From contig MZNV01002362.1 of NCBI GenBank assembly GCA_002081555.1, positions 1 to 30,067 on the forward strand: a stretch of DNA of 30,067 bases, read 5' to 3'. A program made the translations under genes and the position numbers. This stretch comes from Protostelium mycophagum. Taxonomy: Eukaryota; Evosea; Variosea; Protosteliida; Protosteliaceae. This document shows positions 1 through 11,581 of this stretch, piece by piece. A model generated the notes under the pieces. It had not been told where the DNA came from, ran no database searches, and saw nothing but the letters and a program-made list of their open reading frames with translations. Within the stretch, counting starts at the first letter, position 1. Each line of letters starts with the position of its first letter.

Positions 1-361
1 TGAAGACCGACAGACGTCCCTCTTCATAATGTGGGAGTAATATTTGTCGATCACCCAACATCACATCATTGACAAATCATCTAAAATGGCTGTGGAGAGT
101 CTCACCTGCTACGATCAGTCAAAAAGAACTCAACGCTGAAAAGGAATCCTGGCAACGATCGACAATCTGATTCTCTAAAGAGGTTATATTGAATAGGACA
201 ATCCCGTAGTCAGATGAAAGGAAAGATGAGATTTTGGATCAACTTGGAAACCACCTTCATGGCTCTCATCCTTTCGGATAATCCCACATGCTCAGACGAT
301 CAATGCTACAGTGCTGCAGAAAAGCGTTTTAATTGTAGAAATGAGGTACTGTTACGTAACA
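1..361. other. Non-coding stretch upstream of the tRNA
   Basis: I see no coding exon, repeat or RNA gene here. One ATG opens a frame at 214 but it runs straight through the tRNA gene, so it is not a protein. This may be the flank of a gene lying left of the window. Confidence 0.5.
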
Positions 362-443
362 GACACCTTGGCCGAGTTGGTTATGGCGGTAGACTAGAAA
401 TCTACTTCCTTCGGGAGCACAGGTTCGAGTCCTGTAGGTGTCG
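362..443 (+). tRNA. tRNA-Ser, anticodon AGA
   Basis: An 82-nt type II cloverleaf. The acceptor arms GACACCT (362-368) and AGGTGTC (436-442) pair over seven bases, followed by discriminator G. The anticodon stem GTAGA/TCTAC encloses the loop CTAGAAA, giving anticodon AGA, which reads serine codon UCU. The extra arm CTTCCTTCGGGAG is long, as expected for tRNA-Ser. The internal promoter elements are visible: A box around TGGCCGAGTTGG and B box GGTTCGAGTCC at 422-432. There is no intron. Confidence 0.96.
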
Positions 444-449
444 TTTTTT
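444..449 (+). terminator. RNA polymerase III terminator of tRNA-Ser
   Basis: A run of six T directly after the discriminator base, the normal pol III stop signal. Confidence 0.85.
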
Positions 450-555
450 ACTTCTTTTTGCCTATAGCTTGTCCAAACAACAACAATCTCAATCGGTGCA
501 TGAAATTACGAGTGATCTTTGAGTGATTTGCAGCAAAATCAGTTCGGGCCTCACG

Positions 556-907
556 GAAAGTGACATTTTATTTTTATTTTGGGACGTAAAAGCTCGTTGT
601 AGAGGCCGAAAAGTCAAGGAATTGGGGCGTGATCGCGTTGTCACCTTGGCCGTGCGTAGTTCACATAAATCAAACTCACCACACAACATGTCCTTCGCAC
701 GGTGAGTCCCGTTCGCCTCTGACGTCTCTCAGAAAGTGACATTTTATTTTTATTTTGGGACGTAAAAGCTCGTTGTAGAGGCCGAAAAGTCAAGGAATTG
801 GGGCGTGATCGCGTTGTCACCTTGGCCGTGCGTAGTTCACATAAATCAAACTCACCACACAACATGTCCTTCGCACGGTGAGTCCCGTTCGCCTCTGACG
901 TCTCTCA
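556..907 (+). repeat. Perfect 176-bp tandem duplication carrying promoter and exon 1
   Basis: Two directly adjacent identical copies, 556-731 and 732-907. Each carries an upstream AT-rich part, the motif CTCGTTGTAGAGG, an ATG-containing first exon (ATG at 688 and 864) and a strong GTGAGT donor. I found no mismatch between the copies. Only one acceptor follows (at 920), so either first exon can be spliced to the same exon 2 to give the same protein. Perfect identity means either a very recent duplication or an assembly artefact. Confidence 0.93.
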
Positions 908-1511
908 TCTTCTAATGCAGATTCAACATTTTACGCACTTCTCTGAGAGCCACACCTGCCCCCATCTCTAAAAGATTGATCAATAATGCCACCACCAGAA
1001 ACCAAGGTGTGTCTCCGTCAGTAGCAGGTCTTGATGCCTCCAAGATGACTGGTGGGAATCATTCCTCCCAGTACGTCCCAGGTATGACCTTTAAACTTCA
1101 AATTCTTCAACTGGCGGGAAATTCCATCACGCGACTGATACAGTAAAGGATCTGCTGCGGCTGCCGATCAATTCGCAAATAATAGACTCGATGTGAACCA
1201 GAACACCTCATCAGCCGGCTTAGACGAGACCAGCGGGACCCTACCCAATGCTGGCGAGCAGAAAGGCGCCTATCCTCAAGGACAAGTGTGTCTGTCGATT
1301 TGTTCAATTATAACTTTTTCTTTGACCGAGATGATCGCCATTGCGCCTGCATGATGCCTCAAGTTTCTCATCATCATAGGACACCACCTCTCTCGACTCC
1401 GATTTGAAGACTAAGGCTTGGTTTCAAAAGGTGGACAACGCAGGACAGGAGAACATTGATTTCGGAAAGAAGCCGGATGTCGGCAACTCAAAGACCTCTG
1501 GAAATCAATAA
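864..1511 (+). CDS. Small protein with mitochondrial-type presequence (unknown function)
   Basis: Five exons: 864-877 (or the identical copy at 688-701), 921-1006, a small exon 3, exon 4 ending at 1285, and 1380-1511. The start MSFARFNILRTSLRATPAPI is rich in Arg, Ser and hydrophobic residues and free of acids, like a mitochondrial import signal. The rest is hydrophilic, rich in Asn, Gln, Gly and Ser, and probably disordered, ending KPDVGNSKTSGNQ. Exon 3 has two frame-consistent solutions: 1045-1081 with a 38-nt intron before it and exon 4 from 1144 (136 aa, my preference), or 1028-1081 after a 21-nt intron and exon 4 from 1149 (140 aa). The TAA overlaps an AATAAA at 1507-1512, so the 3' UTR should be very short. 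I do not recognise the family. Confidence 0.68.
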
Positions 1512-1699
1512 AATGATCAAGATGAATGATCTTCATTCTTTGGGATTTCACCTTTATACCTGAATAGTATAATTTGAATAATAATGAGAGGCATATGATA
1601 TCGAAATTCGTTTATGATGGCAAAGGGAGAAAAAGTAATTTATGTTTGTGATGAAAGCTTACGCATCTTCCAACATGATCACGGTTTCATTCATCAACA

Positions 1700-4185
1700 A
1701 TGATCAGTGCCTTAGCGTGGAGAAATTTGTCCAACACTAATCTCGTAAGCAAATAGGCAAAATATCTCATTCCTCATGTGATACAGTCATCCTTCACATT
1801 TCTAAGACCGCTTCCTCCATGTAGAGCACTAAATTGTTGGACTCCAAATCGGGTCTTGGTGAGACATCCATTTTTCATCGTGGCACTGATGTCTTTAGCC
1901 ACCATCATCATTCATCCCGCGATCAGATCTTCCACCAGAAAAGCGAGAGAGGATCGCAGGTGGGTGATTGATCACAGTTGACATTTCTCACTCGGCACAG
2001 ACCGTATTACAGAAAGAGAACATGATGTCCTCCAAGTGACACACATGAAGGTGGCCAATCTTTTGAAATATAGAGATGTCAGAGGTGTCAAAAAACATTT
2101 GTACAAATTAGACGAGCAGGTGATCATTTGAGGGAAAAATGTCGATTGAAAAGTATAGAATGTCCCGGTGACTAGCATCACATATAATTACGCGATCAAC
2201 ATGTATGTGTTGTGGCCTGATCTGATCAATCTAAAAGATTTTGTGATCTGGATGTCTGATTATGGACATCATCCGGATCACAATTCGCTCGCTGCACTAC
2301 TCGAATGGGCTGCCAAAAAAAACAAGGTGATCTCTCATGATCATTTGTCAAAATGAGAAAGTATCCTCCAACGAAAAATTGTATCTGTGATCACATTCTG
2401 ATCTCTGTACAGCGCGATCTGATGGAATTTTGGATGAAGTCAATTAGAAGCCAACGAAACGATGTCAGTTTTTATTTATCTTTGGGAAAAATGTTTTTAA
2501 TATTTCAAAATATTGAAATAAAAATTTAAAATGAGTCACCACGGTAAGATTCACGGTAGTTCACGTGTTTGTACCGTGAATCCGGGAATCCGTCAATATT
2601 TGTCATTTTTGACATTTTTGATGTTTGTATAGATATCACCATCCGTCTACAAATCAATCTTGGCATCTTACGCAATGATCAGAGATATTCCAGAAGTCTC
2701 AAAAGTGTGGAAATTATTTTTAATTATTTCTGAGCGTTGTAGTTGCTCAAAATCATGAAGCTCGAAGGAAAGGATCCCACAATAGACATTTTCAATGCGA
2801 TAATAGAGAAGGCCAGTCATCACGGTGAAGAGGTGCGTTGTAGATACGAAATATTTACTCACCATTCTGATCACCATTTTCTTTTCACGAAATTTCGATG
2901 AAATTTCGAATGGATTTTGGAGAAATTTCCTGAAAATTTCAGTTTGTTGCTATGGTGATGGAGGAGATGGTGAAATACAACTGTGTTCCTGATGGAGAAA
3001 CACTCAGATTGATCGCAAAGACTGCCAGATCCGAAGGAAATACAAGCGTGAGGATCTACATCTGTCACATCATGTCAGTGTCATTCTTTTGACATTTTGA
3101 CAGGTGTTGGAATCGGCATTACAGGCCATGGAGAATCACAGAAAGGGTTGGTCTATTGAGGACCATGTCAATGTTTTGGAATTTCAACTTGAAAAAGGCT
3201 TAGAAAATGCAAAGGTACGAAATTTTTTTTCAAATTTTGCAACAAAATTTTTTTTAAATTTTGAATATTTTTCAGCCCTACTTTGACAAGATGTCTAAAT
3301 CTAGACTTGCTGATGGTGTTTGGGCGGAGCTCTTGAACCACAGATCCATCAATGAAGATGAGGAAGGCTTTATGCAGTGAGTATCCATACATTAAACATT
3401 CTTTAACTCCAAAGAGATCTATGAGTTATTGAAAATCGCAGGATTTTGAATCTGATGAAGGAGTTTCGCCCCAAAGCGGGGCCAGAAGCGACCAAAGTGG
3501 TTTTGAATTTTTATTATAGACAAGATAATTTAGAACAACTCTTCGCTTGGTGCGAAAAGGCAATCGCGGACAATGTGAGATCCGCCATCATCAATGAGTC
3601 TTTGCGAAAATTCCTTCATGACAGGAGCACATCAGCATATGCACAATTGCATGGATTGACTTTTTTAGACGCCAATCCCCCCAAAATGCACCGGTAAACT
3701 CATCAGCTTCAACATCCGCATGGGGAAACACGAAGAGGTGCTGAAATGGATCGGCTACTCCGAGAAGACATACATCGTGAAGAAGATGAATCCTACTGCT
3801 TTGAATGACATCATCATCTTCCTGGCGAGCCGCGACAAAGAGCGCGCTAGAGAATGGGAACGTCACGTGAGTAATGTCTACCGAAAAATAGGTCTTCTTG
3901 CATCATCACCTCGATCGTACATGTTATCACCATGAAAAAATTGTTGATCGAATCAAGATGAGAAATGCGAAATGCGTCCCATCATCAGAGGCATATGAGG
4001 CACTTCTGACGGCTTGTATCATGTCTGCGGACAGCAACGTGTCCCTCTACGAGGGTCTCATCACCACCAAGAGAAAGCAAGAGCAGAAGATTATAGAAAG
4101 GCAGAAAGAGATAGCAAAAAAGGCTTCAGAGAAAGACATGACGAGGGAGCAGAAGAGGATAAGAAGAGGTGGACGGATTCTATAA
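1700..4185 (+). CDS. Helical-repeat protein, PPR-like, probably organellar RNA-binding
   Basis: Fourteen exons give 531 residues in one frame: 1700-1744, 1787-1858, 1927-1963, 2001-2119, 2159-2326, 2413-2463, 2633-2704, 2743-2832, 2943-3047, 3104-3214, 3276-3376, 3442-3574, 3669-3866, 3892-4185. The first ~40 residues are basic and acid-free, as in mitochondrial precursors. The body is a chain of helical pairs; the clearest PPR-like unit is EKIVDRIKMRNAKCVPSSEA followed by YEALL near residue 450, and others resemble LLKIMKLEGKDPTIDIFNAI. The last ~60 residues are highly charged (KRKQEQKIIERQKEIAKKAS) and look like a coiled coil. PPR proteins typically bind organellar RNA; membership here rests on pattern only. 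It converges on eIF5B with about 50 bp between stops. Confidence 0.72.
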
Positions 4186-4235
4186 ATCGTTTCAGACGTC
4201 TTTATATCTTTATGCCAACACCGACACAAGGCTCT

Positions 4236-7049
4236 TCATTCTTCCTTTGAAGTCTGGAATCCGTATACTCTCAAAAAGTTGTTCAGCCACCTCTTCTCTT
4301 CTTTGGTGGTGAGATTCTGCATCCTGTTCTCTTGCGCGATGTCGTTCGGGGACTTTAGCTTTGGGAACAGCTGATCAGTGGCGAAGATGTCTCTGCCAAA
4401 GATTACGTTTCTGGCGTTCTTGCCCTTTGGTGGATCTATTCTGACCAACACCATCTCGTTGTAAGCGGCGGTTAGAGGTGAGGCTCTGTCTAGGTATCGG
4501 ATGGCGCCAACCTGTGCCTGTGAGCGGTGTGGAAGACATGTAGTGATTTACCGTTCCGACAACGAGCCAGTCACGTTTGGGAGCGACGAGTTGTACACCG
4601 ACACGGAGGCAACCTTCCAAGTGCATACCTGTTGGATTTATTCATACTATTGTAAAATAATAATTTTACACACAATATTTACAGAAAAAACGAATGAAAT
4701 AAATACCTAAGATGATGGGGTTGGTCTTTTTGATGACATATTCTTCCATAATGGAGCACACCACTGGGCTGACTCCCTGACTCTGTGTGTACATCTGGGA
4801 AGTTGACATGTACCTGTTGCTGTCAATTTGACATCTTGTGACATGTCACCCACTCTTTGAACATGTCACAGAGGTGATAGATGACATTCGCCTCTAAAAT
4901 GGTGACGCCGGACTGGTGAGCAAAAGTCTTCTGCTGGTCAGATGTCTTCACATCGAAACACAACAGACACCTATATCCTGCGAAATTTCAACGAGTTTTC
5001 ATTCAGATTTCAAGACGACAATCTCCGAGAAAATTACCTGCGGAGGCTTTCATGATCTCCTTCTTTCCTGGTGGTCCTATTCCGATGCTACTTACCGGAA
5101 TATCTGACACCTGTCGTCGTCAAGGTGACGTCAGATTGACATGTACTCACCTTGAGGAACTCCAAAAGAGCCTCTAAACTTCCAAGAGAAGAGGCTTGCA
5201 CGTGCACACCTCCGTGATTAGAGAGTACGTGGGCTGAGGCATCATCCAATTCACTCTCCACCTGACATTTCAATATCGAGAATAAAACGAATCGTCAAAA
5301 TCGTGGAGCCACAAAAGCTCCCAGAAAACCTCGAAAATTATATTTCGGTCATATAAAGACGGTCGTAGGTTGATCTACAACGAGACTTTTCCCACCTTTT
5401 TCTTCAGCTCGGCCTCGTCACATTTTGGCGGGATGACGTGGAGACTTGTCCCGGCGAGGACTTTCTCGGCCCCTTTGGCAACAATCCTCACCCCACAAGC
5501 CCCTTCGATTGACATTGTGGTCCCGATCGTTCTCTGAAATTTCGTCGGAATTCACTCGAAATTTCGCGGAGATTTCTTTGGTATTTCACATGAATTGTTT
5601 TGAAATTTCGGCGAGATTTACCTGTGTTGGGATGATGCTCTGGATCTTGGTGGTGATGGCACCATTAATTGTGCACAGCATGATCTTGTCACCTGAGATA
5701 CATGAATTTTGAATATTTTTTTGCAAAACCTCACCTCTGTGGAGAGTTCCATTTAACAGTAAAACGTCGACCATGCTTGCAGTCCCCTCCTGCACTTTAA
5801 CCTGTAAGGGGTCACCCTAGAAATTTCACGGAAATTTCGGGGACTCTCACCTCGAGGACTGTACATTCGAGGACGTCGGGTTTTTTCGTGATTCTTTCGG
5901 ATAAGTATTTTTGGGAGAATAATGGTAACAATAATAACAAGTCCGGGATACCTTGTATTTTCAAAATTCGAATAACTTTTTTGGCGGGAAAATTACCTTC
6001 ACCAGTCATGGCTGAAGTCGGAACAATTGCGGGAGATTTTCGGAAGTCTTTGTTTTTGTAGTAGGGAACTGCGTTCACCTGAAAAATGATATCTCAATAT
6101 CCTGTGTAGATAGGATACACTTACGTTCAACATGGCAAACTCGGCGATGACCGTCTCCATTTTATTTTCAAACATCTCCACGGCCTCTTGGGACTGTGCT
6201 GCAAGACTTTCCTGGAAAATTTTTCAATCTATATATTTTTTTCCTCGAAATTTCTCAAAAAAATTCTTCCAGAAATCATAATAAATGTCGACAGACCTTG
6301 AATGGTGCGTTGGGCACGGATTTCCACCCGTGTATCCTGTCGACTTTGTTTAGTGCGATGATGAAAGGGGCACGCTTTGACTGCAGTAGTTTGAGCGACT
6401 CTATTGTCTGCATTTGTAGACCCGAATGAATGTCGACAACTAGCACTGCAATGTCACATATGGTGGACCCTCTTGTTCCTAGAACAATCAGTTGGAAATT
6501 TCGCGAAACTTTATCATCATCAACGATTTCGAATCAATGAGTGAGATCTGTAATTATCGTGGAACTTTCGTGGAAATTGACTTACTCAAATTACTGAAAC
6601 TCTCATGGCCTGGCGTGTCAATGACTAAGAGGCCAGGGATTTTAAGTGTGAAATTGTGGTTCTTGTTGATGGATGCTGTCTGTGCTGCAATGTCTTCGAC
6701 GGGCACAGATGTTGCCGCGATCTGCTGCGTGATGCCTAGCATTGAATTATTACGACGTTTTACAACTCGCCAAAATATCCTCCGGAATTTTTCAAAAGCC
6801 CGCCAAAATTCAAATTCAAAATGAGCGCACCTCCTGCTTCCCCGGCAGCCACGTGTGATCCTCTTATCCTGTCCAGTGTGGATGTCTTACCTTCTCTTGT
6901 TATCTTTTTGTAAATATGATTCACGTACCGGCATCCACATGGCCCAGCACACAACACACAATAGCTCTATAGTTAGGATCTACTTTTATGCTGGTCTGTC
7001 CCTCTCTTATTCTCATCATTTGAGACTGTGTCAATCCGGCCTGCTTCAT
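4236..7049 (-). CDS. EIF5B: Translation initiation factor eIF5B (core-only form)
   Basis: A multi-exon GTPase of roughly 600 residues (estimated; not every exon resolved). The first ATG is at 7049, followed by [21 protein letters not shown]1 is [20 protein letters not shown], split by an intron after GHVDA. The switch region [16 protein letters not shown] and G3 [12 protein letters not shown] follow, then G4 ALNKVDR. Later exons carry [10 protein letters not shown] and [20 protein letters not shown], both signatures of eIF5B domains II-III. The C-terminal region has [18 protein letters not shown]. eIF5B promotes 60S subunit joining. The family normally has a long charged N-terminal extension, but here the ORF starts just before the G domain with 5' sequence in front. 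A missed upstream exon is possible but none is apparent before the neighbouring gene. Confidence 0.93.
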
Positions 7050-7231
7050 TTAAAATTCGAATTGTGGAAATGGCGGGAAATTCAAACGAAAACGGAACGA
7101 AAAAGAAGGTTCAAGTACTTCTCGTAGGAACGAAAGAATCACGTTAAAGTACGTGACAGTCGCGGTTGGGATTTTGCAGCAGAAAAATTCAGAGTTTCTC
7201 ATCATGGCTCGTTGTAGAATGATTTTTTGCA

Positions 7232-8299
7232 TTAATGATATAAAGTTTTTAAAAATAGATAAACAACATCTCTTACCTGCTTTATGGAGGGACGGGGAGT
7301 GTCACCTCTGTTTGGATCTACAACCCATGGTATTACAGGAAATTCAGTCAAATAAAACAATTGGCCGACTCTCGCCGCTGCGCACGTCATCAGCTACGAG
7401 AACAGTGGATGATCTCATTTGGCATCATAAATGGTTCTTCTGATGATTACTTTGGACAAAAACATACTCAGAAATTTCGTGTCTGGAACCTTCTGGCCCT
7501 CTAAAGTCCACAAAGACAGCGTGGAAACATTCTCTGGAAGAATTCCTTTGTCTAAACATTTAGAAGCGTACAGAAGCAACGACTTGAGCTGTATGGACGG
7601 CCACACTCTAACGCTACGCTGCAAGACATGTTCTCGATCCGCATCACCCACTGTGATTCTGAAGGCGCCGAATTCCGTGTCTGAACCAGCTTCAGAATCA
7701 GAAGATGAGAATTGTTCCAACCTTCTTGAGGAGTCGTATCTTCTTCGACTTCTTCTTTAGCGGCCTTTCCTCTCGACTCAAAAATGATCCGAATGAGAGC
7801 GTCCTCGTCAACATCAAATGATGCCTCGTCTGAGGAGATCAGATCAAATGATTAATCGGATGGATCACCCCACAACTCCTTATCATCTTTTTGAAGTTCC
7901 TGGTCGATCAAGTCCAGCTCCTCCTCTTCGAATCCGTCGTAGAATTCGTCGATCAATCCGGCAGAGCTGTGAAGGCTCTGATGTAAGATGCAGCTACTGC
8001 GGAGAAGGTCTCTTCTGTCATCCATTGTTGAGAAGGAGTGATCACATCCCCGGCGCAAGACAAAATCCGATTCGGTGAAGGAACTTTCGTTCGGAGAAGT
8101 GTTATTTCTTCTGGCGGATCAGAAATAGAGTGAAATTGTACACCCGGTTTCGTGTACACAAGACTTACCGTGATCTTAAGAAGTAATTTGGGTTTTCCCG
8201 CGTGCCTATGATCGCTGAACCGTGAAGTCTTGGGTTTTCAATCAAAGCGAATCTTCGTGATCGCGGTAACTGACGTGGAATTAACGCGAGGGAGCCCAT
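7232..8299 (-). CDS. Unknown acidic protein between the secreted-protein gene and eIF5B
   Basis: Five exons in frame: 8169-8299, 7869-8110, 7829-7722, 7689-7451, then 7393 to a TAA at 7232 if the last exon is read through (293 aa). A possible GTAAGA donor at about 7286 could send the end elsewhere, so the C-terminus is uncertain. The N-terminus MGSLALIPRQLPRSRRFALI is basic and could be an organelle signal. The middle is acidic (FYDGFEEEELDLIDQELQKD). A compact, probably folded region follows (RVWPSIQLKSLLLYASKCLD, LSLWTLEGQKVPDTKFLSMF). I do not recognise a family. Its ATG lies 64 bp after the stop of the preceding minus-strand gene. Confidence 0.6.
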
Positions 8300-8362
8300 A
8301 ATTAGAACCTGCTTGCAAAGCCTTGCAGATTATGCACAAAGACATTTTACACTTCGGTTTAT

Positions 8363-9324
8363 TTAAATAGAGGCTTGTACATTAACAAATACATAAGTTC
8401 CTGTGATGATGCCAGCTCCAAGATCAGCAGCAATACGCCCGCTGTCTGCATCGAAGACGGCTGGAATTTGGACGATGTTACCGTTGTTATCAATTCTCAA
8501 AAGGGCGGGAACACCAGTAAGGGGGTCAAAGTCCAGGGAGGGGGTGACCAGTTTTGCTTTTGAGAGGTCAGACGAAATGAAACTCTACAGAATGACAGAC
8601 CTGATACATTGACGTCTATGTTCGTTTTAATCGTCAAGGCAGCCTAAATAAAATTTAGTTCGATTCAATTATTTTTGTCTCATTTAGACATATTATCAAA
8701 TGGTACAATTAATACCTGAGCTTGTGCAAAAACATTATCCTTCGTGAGGAGTGGGACGCAACCAGAGGGCAGATTGACATTAATTTTTGTCTGAATTCCA
8801 ACTGTCACTTCCACGTCGACTGCAGACTTGGCCGATTAGTTCAAAGAAGATTTGCCACAATCACCTTTACTGTCAGAGCTGTGGTTGTAGACAAACTATT
8901 TTCTAAGAGACCTCCAACTGGGATGATCCCACCAATTATTCCAGTCAAGCCTGACAGCAGACCAAACTGTCCTGGTACATCTACAACGATGTTTGTGGCT
9001 ACATTAGCGTGTACATATGCTTTGGAGAAGTATCCTGCGGTGATGCCAATTCCTTTCCCGCTCAAGGTCCCCGTCAAAAAATTGTTGTTCAAGATATCAC
9101 TGGTATCCTGGTCTTCAATTCCAACATCTAAGATGATCAGATGTGGAGTGAATGAGTGGATGCTCACCTCGTCTGACAATTCCTCCAATAAGCGAGGATT
9201 TACCCAAAAGGTTCCCCAAGAGCGGAATACCACTGATGAGTGCTCTCTTTTCATCTTTAAACACAGGATTAGGAATCGACAACACGGCCGCGGCTAAGGA
9301 GAGGCATAACACTGTCTTGATCAT
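8363..9324 (-). CDS. Secreted, glycine- and valine-rich protein
   Basis: Five exons (9324-9168, 9127-8865, 8826-8716, 8643-8601, 8556-8363) give 255 residues in one frame. Residues 1-16 (MIKTVLCLSLAAAVLS) are a clear signal peptide. Next comes a Gly/Leu/Ile-rich stretch (GIPLLGNLLGKSSLIGGIV). The body alternates hydrophobic residues in a beta-rich pattern, with repeated phrases of the type AN/DVN/TNI-V-V (VHANVATNIVVDVPGQF, TIKTNIDVNVS, TYVFVNVQASI). There are only two or three cysteines and no transmembrane anchor, so I infer an extracellular or surface-layer protein. The stop TAA runs into AATAAA. The antisense strand has a long open frame that I treat as a shadow. Confidence 0.78.
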
Positions 9325-9456
9325 TGTCTCGTTTCGTCTTCTGGTATTGTTGTGTTTGAATTATTTCATTAGAAATCAAACTTCCTCTTCCACAGCCATG
9401 TTTTGGGTGTTTGTCTCGTTGTAAAGTCACGTAATTACATCCCGCGTTTTCTTGAC

Positions 9457-9475
9457 CGTTTTGGCGGGAAATTCA
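9457..9475. promoter_or_regulatory. E2F-type element in the RAD21 upstream region
   Basis: GTTTTGGCGGGAAATTC matches the canonical E2F site TTTGGCGGGAAA. It lies about 90 bp upstream of the RAD21 ATG, in the 229-bp space shared with the divergent secreted-protein gene. Cell-cycle control of cohesin fits such a site; function is inferred. Confidence 0.5.
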
Positions 9476-9553
9476 AAACTAAACTGCAGTTGAAACACTT
9501 ATTCCGCACCGCTCGCAAGTGATTGGAGGGGCCGCACACATTATCATAACGAA

Positions 9554-11528
9554 ATGTTCTATTCGCAGATTGTGTTAACAAAAAAGGGAGCACTCGGTCG
9601 AGTATGGCTCGCCGCTCACTGGGATCGTAAACTCAATAAGGGACAGATTAATTCTACTAATATAGAAGAGACCGTAGGTAGGTGAAGGATTCTCTTTGTT
9701 TCATTCTCATGATCTGTTAGATTCTATCATCAATATGGATGTCCCTATGGCTCTTCGTATGACTGGACATCTTCTTCTTGGAGTTTCTCGTATATACTCT
9801 CGCAAGGTTAAATACCTCTTAAATGACTGTAACGACGCCCTGGTAAAAATCAAGATGGCCTTCAGAACCGAAGCCCAAGCCAACCTCCATCTTGAAGACA
9901 CAGTTGCCAACTACAATGCCATCACTCTTCCAGAGAACTACGAACAGATGGAGATCAACCTTCCCGAAATCACCATAGAGTGAGACATTTTCATCTTCTT
10001 GACACTCTCTCATGAACACAGGGAGTTTGCTGTTACTGATGAGAGGACACTGTTGAACGTTAATTTGGCGACAAGACGTCAATTAAACATCAATCTGCAA
10101 GGAATTGACAGAGAGGACGTCGGTGAAGACATGGGGATGGACCCCGATGACTTTGACAATGACATTCTCAAGGACAGACCGTGAGTTTTACCTTGTACAA
10201 TACATTCATGACATTATTCAGACTGGTAGAGGAGCCAGAAGGCTTTAGAGGAGAGATTGTGGATTTTGGACAAGGGTGAGTACAACTGAAAGATGATGAA
10301 TTCTTTCTGACCGATCATAGCTTTGATGTTGGAGGCGATGACTTGGTCATTCCACCTTCCCCCGCCGTTCAAGGAACACCACAGGCTGGAGAACTTCCTC
10401 CTGATGATATGGGCATAGGAATGCCAGACACACCCGTCGGTGGTGAGTTGTGGCATCACAAAAAAGTCACACGATCAGTACTGATGATATCGCAGCACCC
10501 CAAACACCCCTCAGAACTCCCGATGGAAACATATGTGAGCTCCTTCATCTTCTTCGTCGTCCATATTGACTTGAACAGTGTACCCCGCCAGTCCTGGATT
10601 CAGCCAGAAGCCACCCAAAGAGCCAAAGAAGGGTGTTGCTGTGGACAGATCCAATGTCATTCCTCCTCTACAGATCAAGAGACAGTTGGAGCACACTTCT
10701 GATCTGATCAGAGACATCGTGCCCACACCACCAAACAAGAAGGCCATGCTTCAGAGAGAAAGAGAGTTGAGAGGACCAGAGGCAATCTTTGAGATGCCCG
10801 CCGTCAGCGGTCTCGCACCTGCACTCCAAAAACTCTTTTCTAATGTCATGAGCCGCGATCTGGGACTTCCCATCAAGATCACATCAGGTTCGTCATCATC
10901 TCTTCTCACGGTCTTATCGTTTTAGACGACACAATTACCCCCGAACGTCATGTGGGTGAGCCCGAGCTTCCTTCTACACAGGGACACGATATGGGAGAAT
11001 TCGGTGGAGACGACGGTATGTTTACCGGCGGCGAGGATCAACCTTACCACAGCCCTGATCACCCCGTCGCAGACATTTCTCAATCACAAGATGCAGGTAT
11101 GAAATTTTCATCATTTTACAACCTACAGAAAATTCCAGACTCTTGTACAAGCAAAAGGTCATCTTAAACAAATAATTTAAAAAGAAATAGGATACGATCA
11201 AGAAGCCCCAGAGTCGTCAACATCACCAGACCCAACTACATGGTCAGAACGTACCATCAAGATGCACTCCTTCTTGGACAAAATCTTCGCCAATAGTTCA
11301 GAGATATCATACATGGGCATGGTCAAGGAGAAGGACAAAAAACTGGTCGTCGGAACTTTCTTTGAGATTCTGGTGCTCAAGACAAAAGATATCATAGAAG
11401 TAGATCAGAGCAAGGCATACGGGGACATCAAGATCACAAAGACGGTAAGAATCTCGAATTTTACATTCTAGTCGAACTGTGCTGAGATCGCGTAGGAAAA
11501 CTTCAACAGAGTCATGGCCACAGCCTAA
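9554..11528 (+). CDS. RAD21: Cohesin kleisin subunit RAD21/SCC1
   Basis: The start MFYSQIVLTKKGALGRVWLA, followed by AHWDRKLNKGQI, is the diagnostic Rad21/Rec8 N-terminal domain that binds SMC3. It continues MALRMTGHLLLGVSRIYSRK and KYLLNDCNDALVKIKMAFR. Exon 1 is 9554-9677, exon 2 9721-9979, and exon 3 starts at 10022. The middle is acidic and linker-like, with LPPDDMGIGMP-type segments, as expected for the unstructured kleisin linker. The C-terminal exons (ERTIKMHSFLDKIFANSSEI, VGTFFEILVLKTKDIIEVDQ, AYGDIKITKT) form the winged helix that binds SMC1. The protein ends NFNRVMATA. The stop overlaps AATAAA at 11527-11532. The mitotic RAD21 form is more likely than meiotic REC8, but the sequence alone does not exclude a dual role. 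Confidence 0.95.
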
Positions 11529-11581
11529 TAAAACTTTGATGTATAAGATTTATAACCCTTCTCATTCCTGCGAGCCCGATG

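Noticed and set aside
214-522. 102-codon frame at the left end
   Set aside because: It runs through the whole tRNA-Ser gene.
3694-3706. A 13-nt GT-AG intron (GTAAACTCATCAG) that restores frame in the PPR-like gene
   Set aside because: A 94-nt intron at 3575-3668, with branch-like TTGAC and acceptor TTTTTTAG, also restores frame and is far more ordinary.
8722-9297. 191-codon open frame on the plus strand, the longest in the window
   Set aside because: It lies exactly antisense to the well-spliced secreted-protein gene, and its product has no protein-like pattern.
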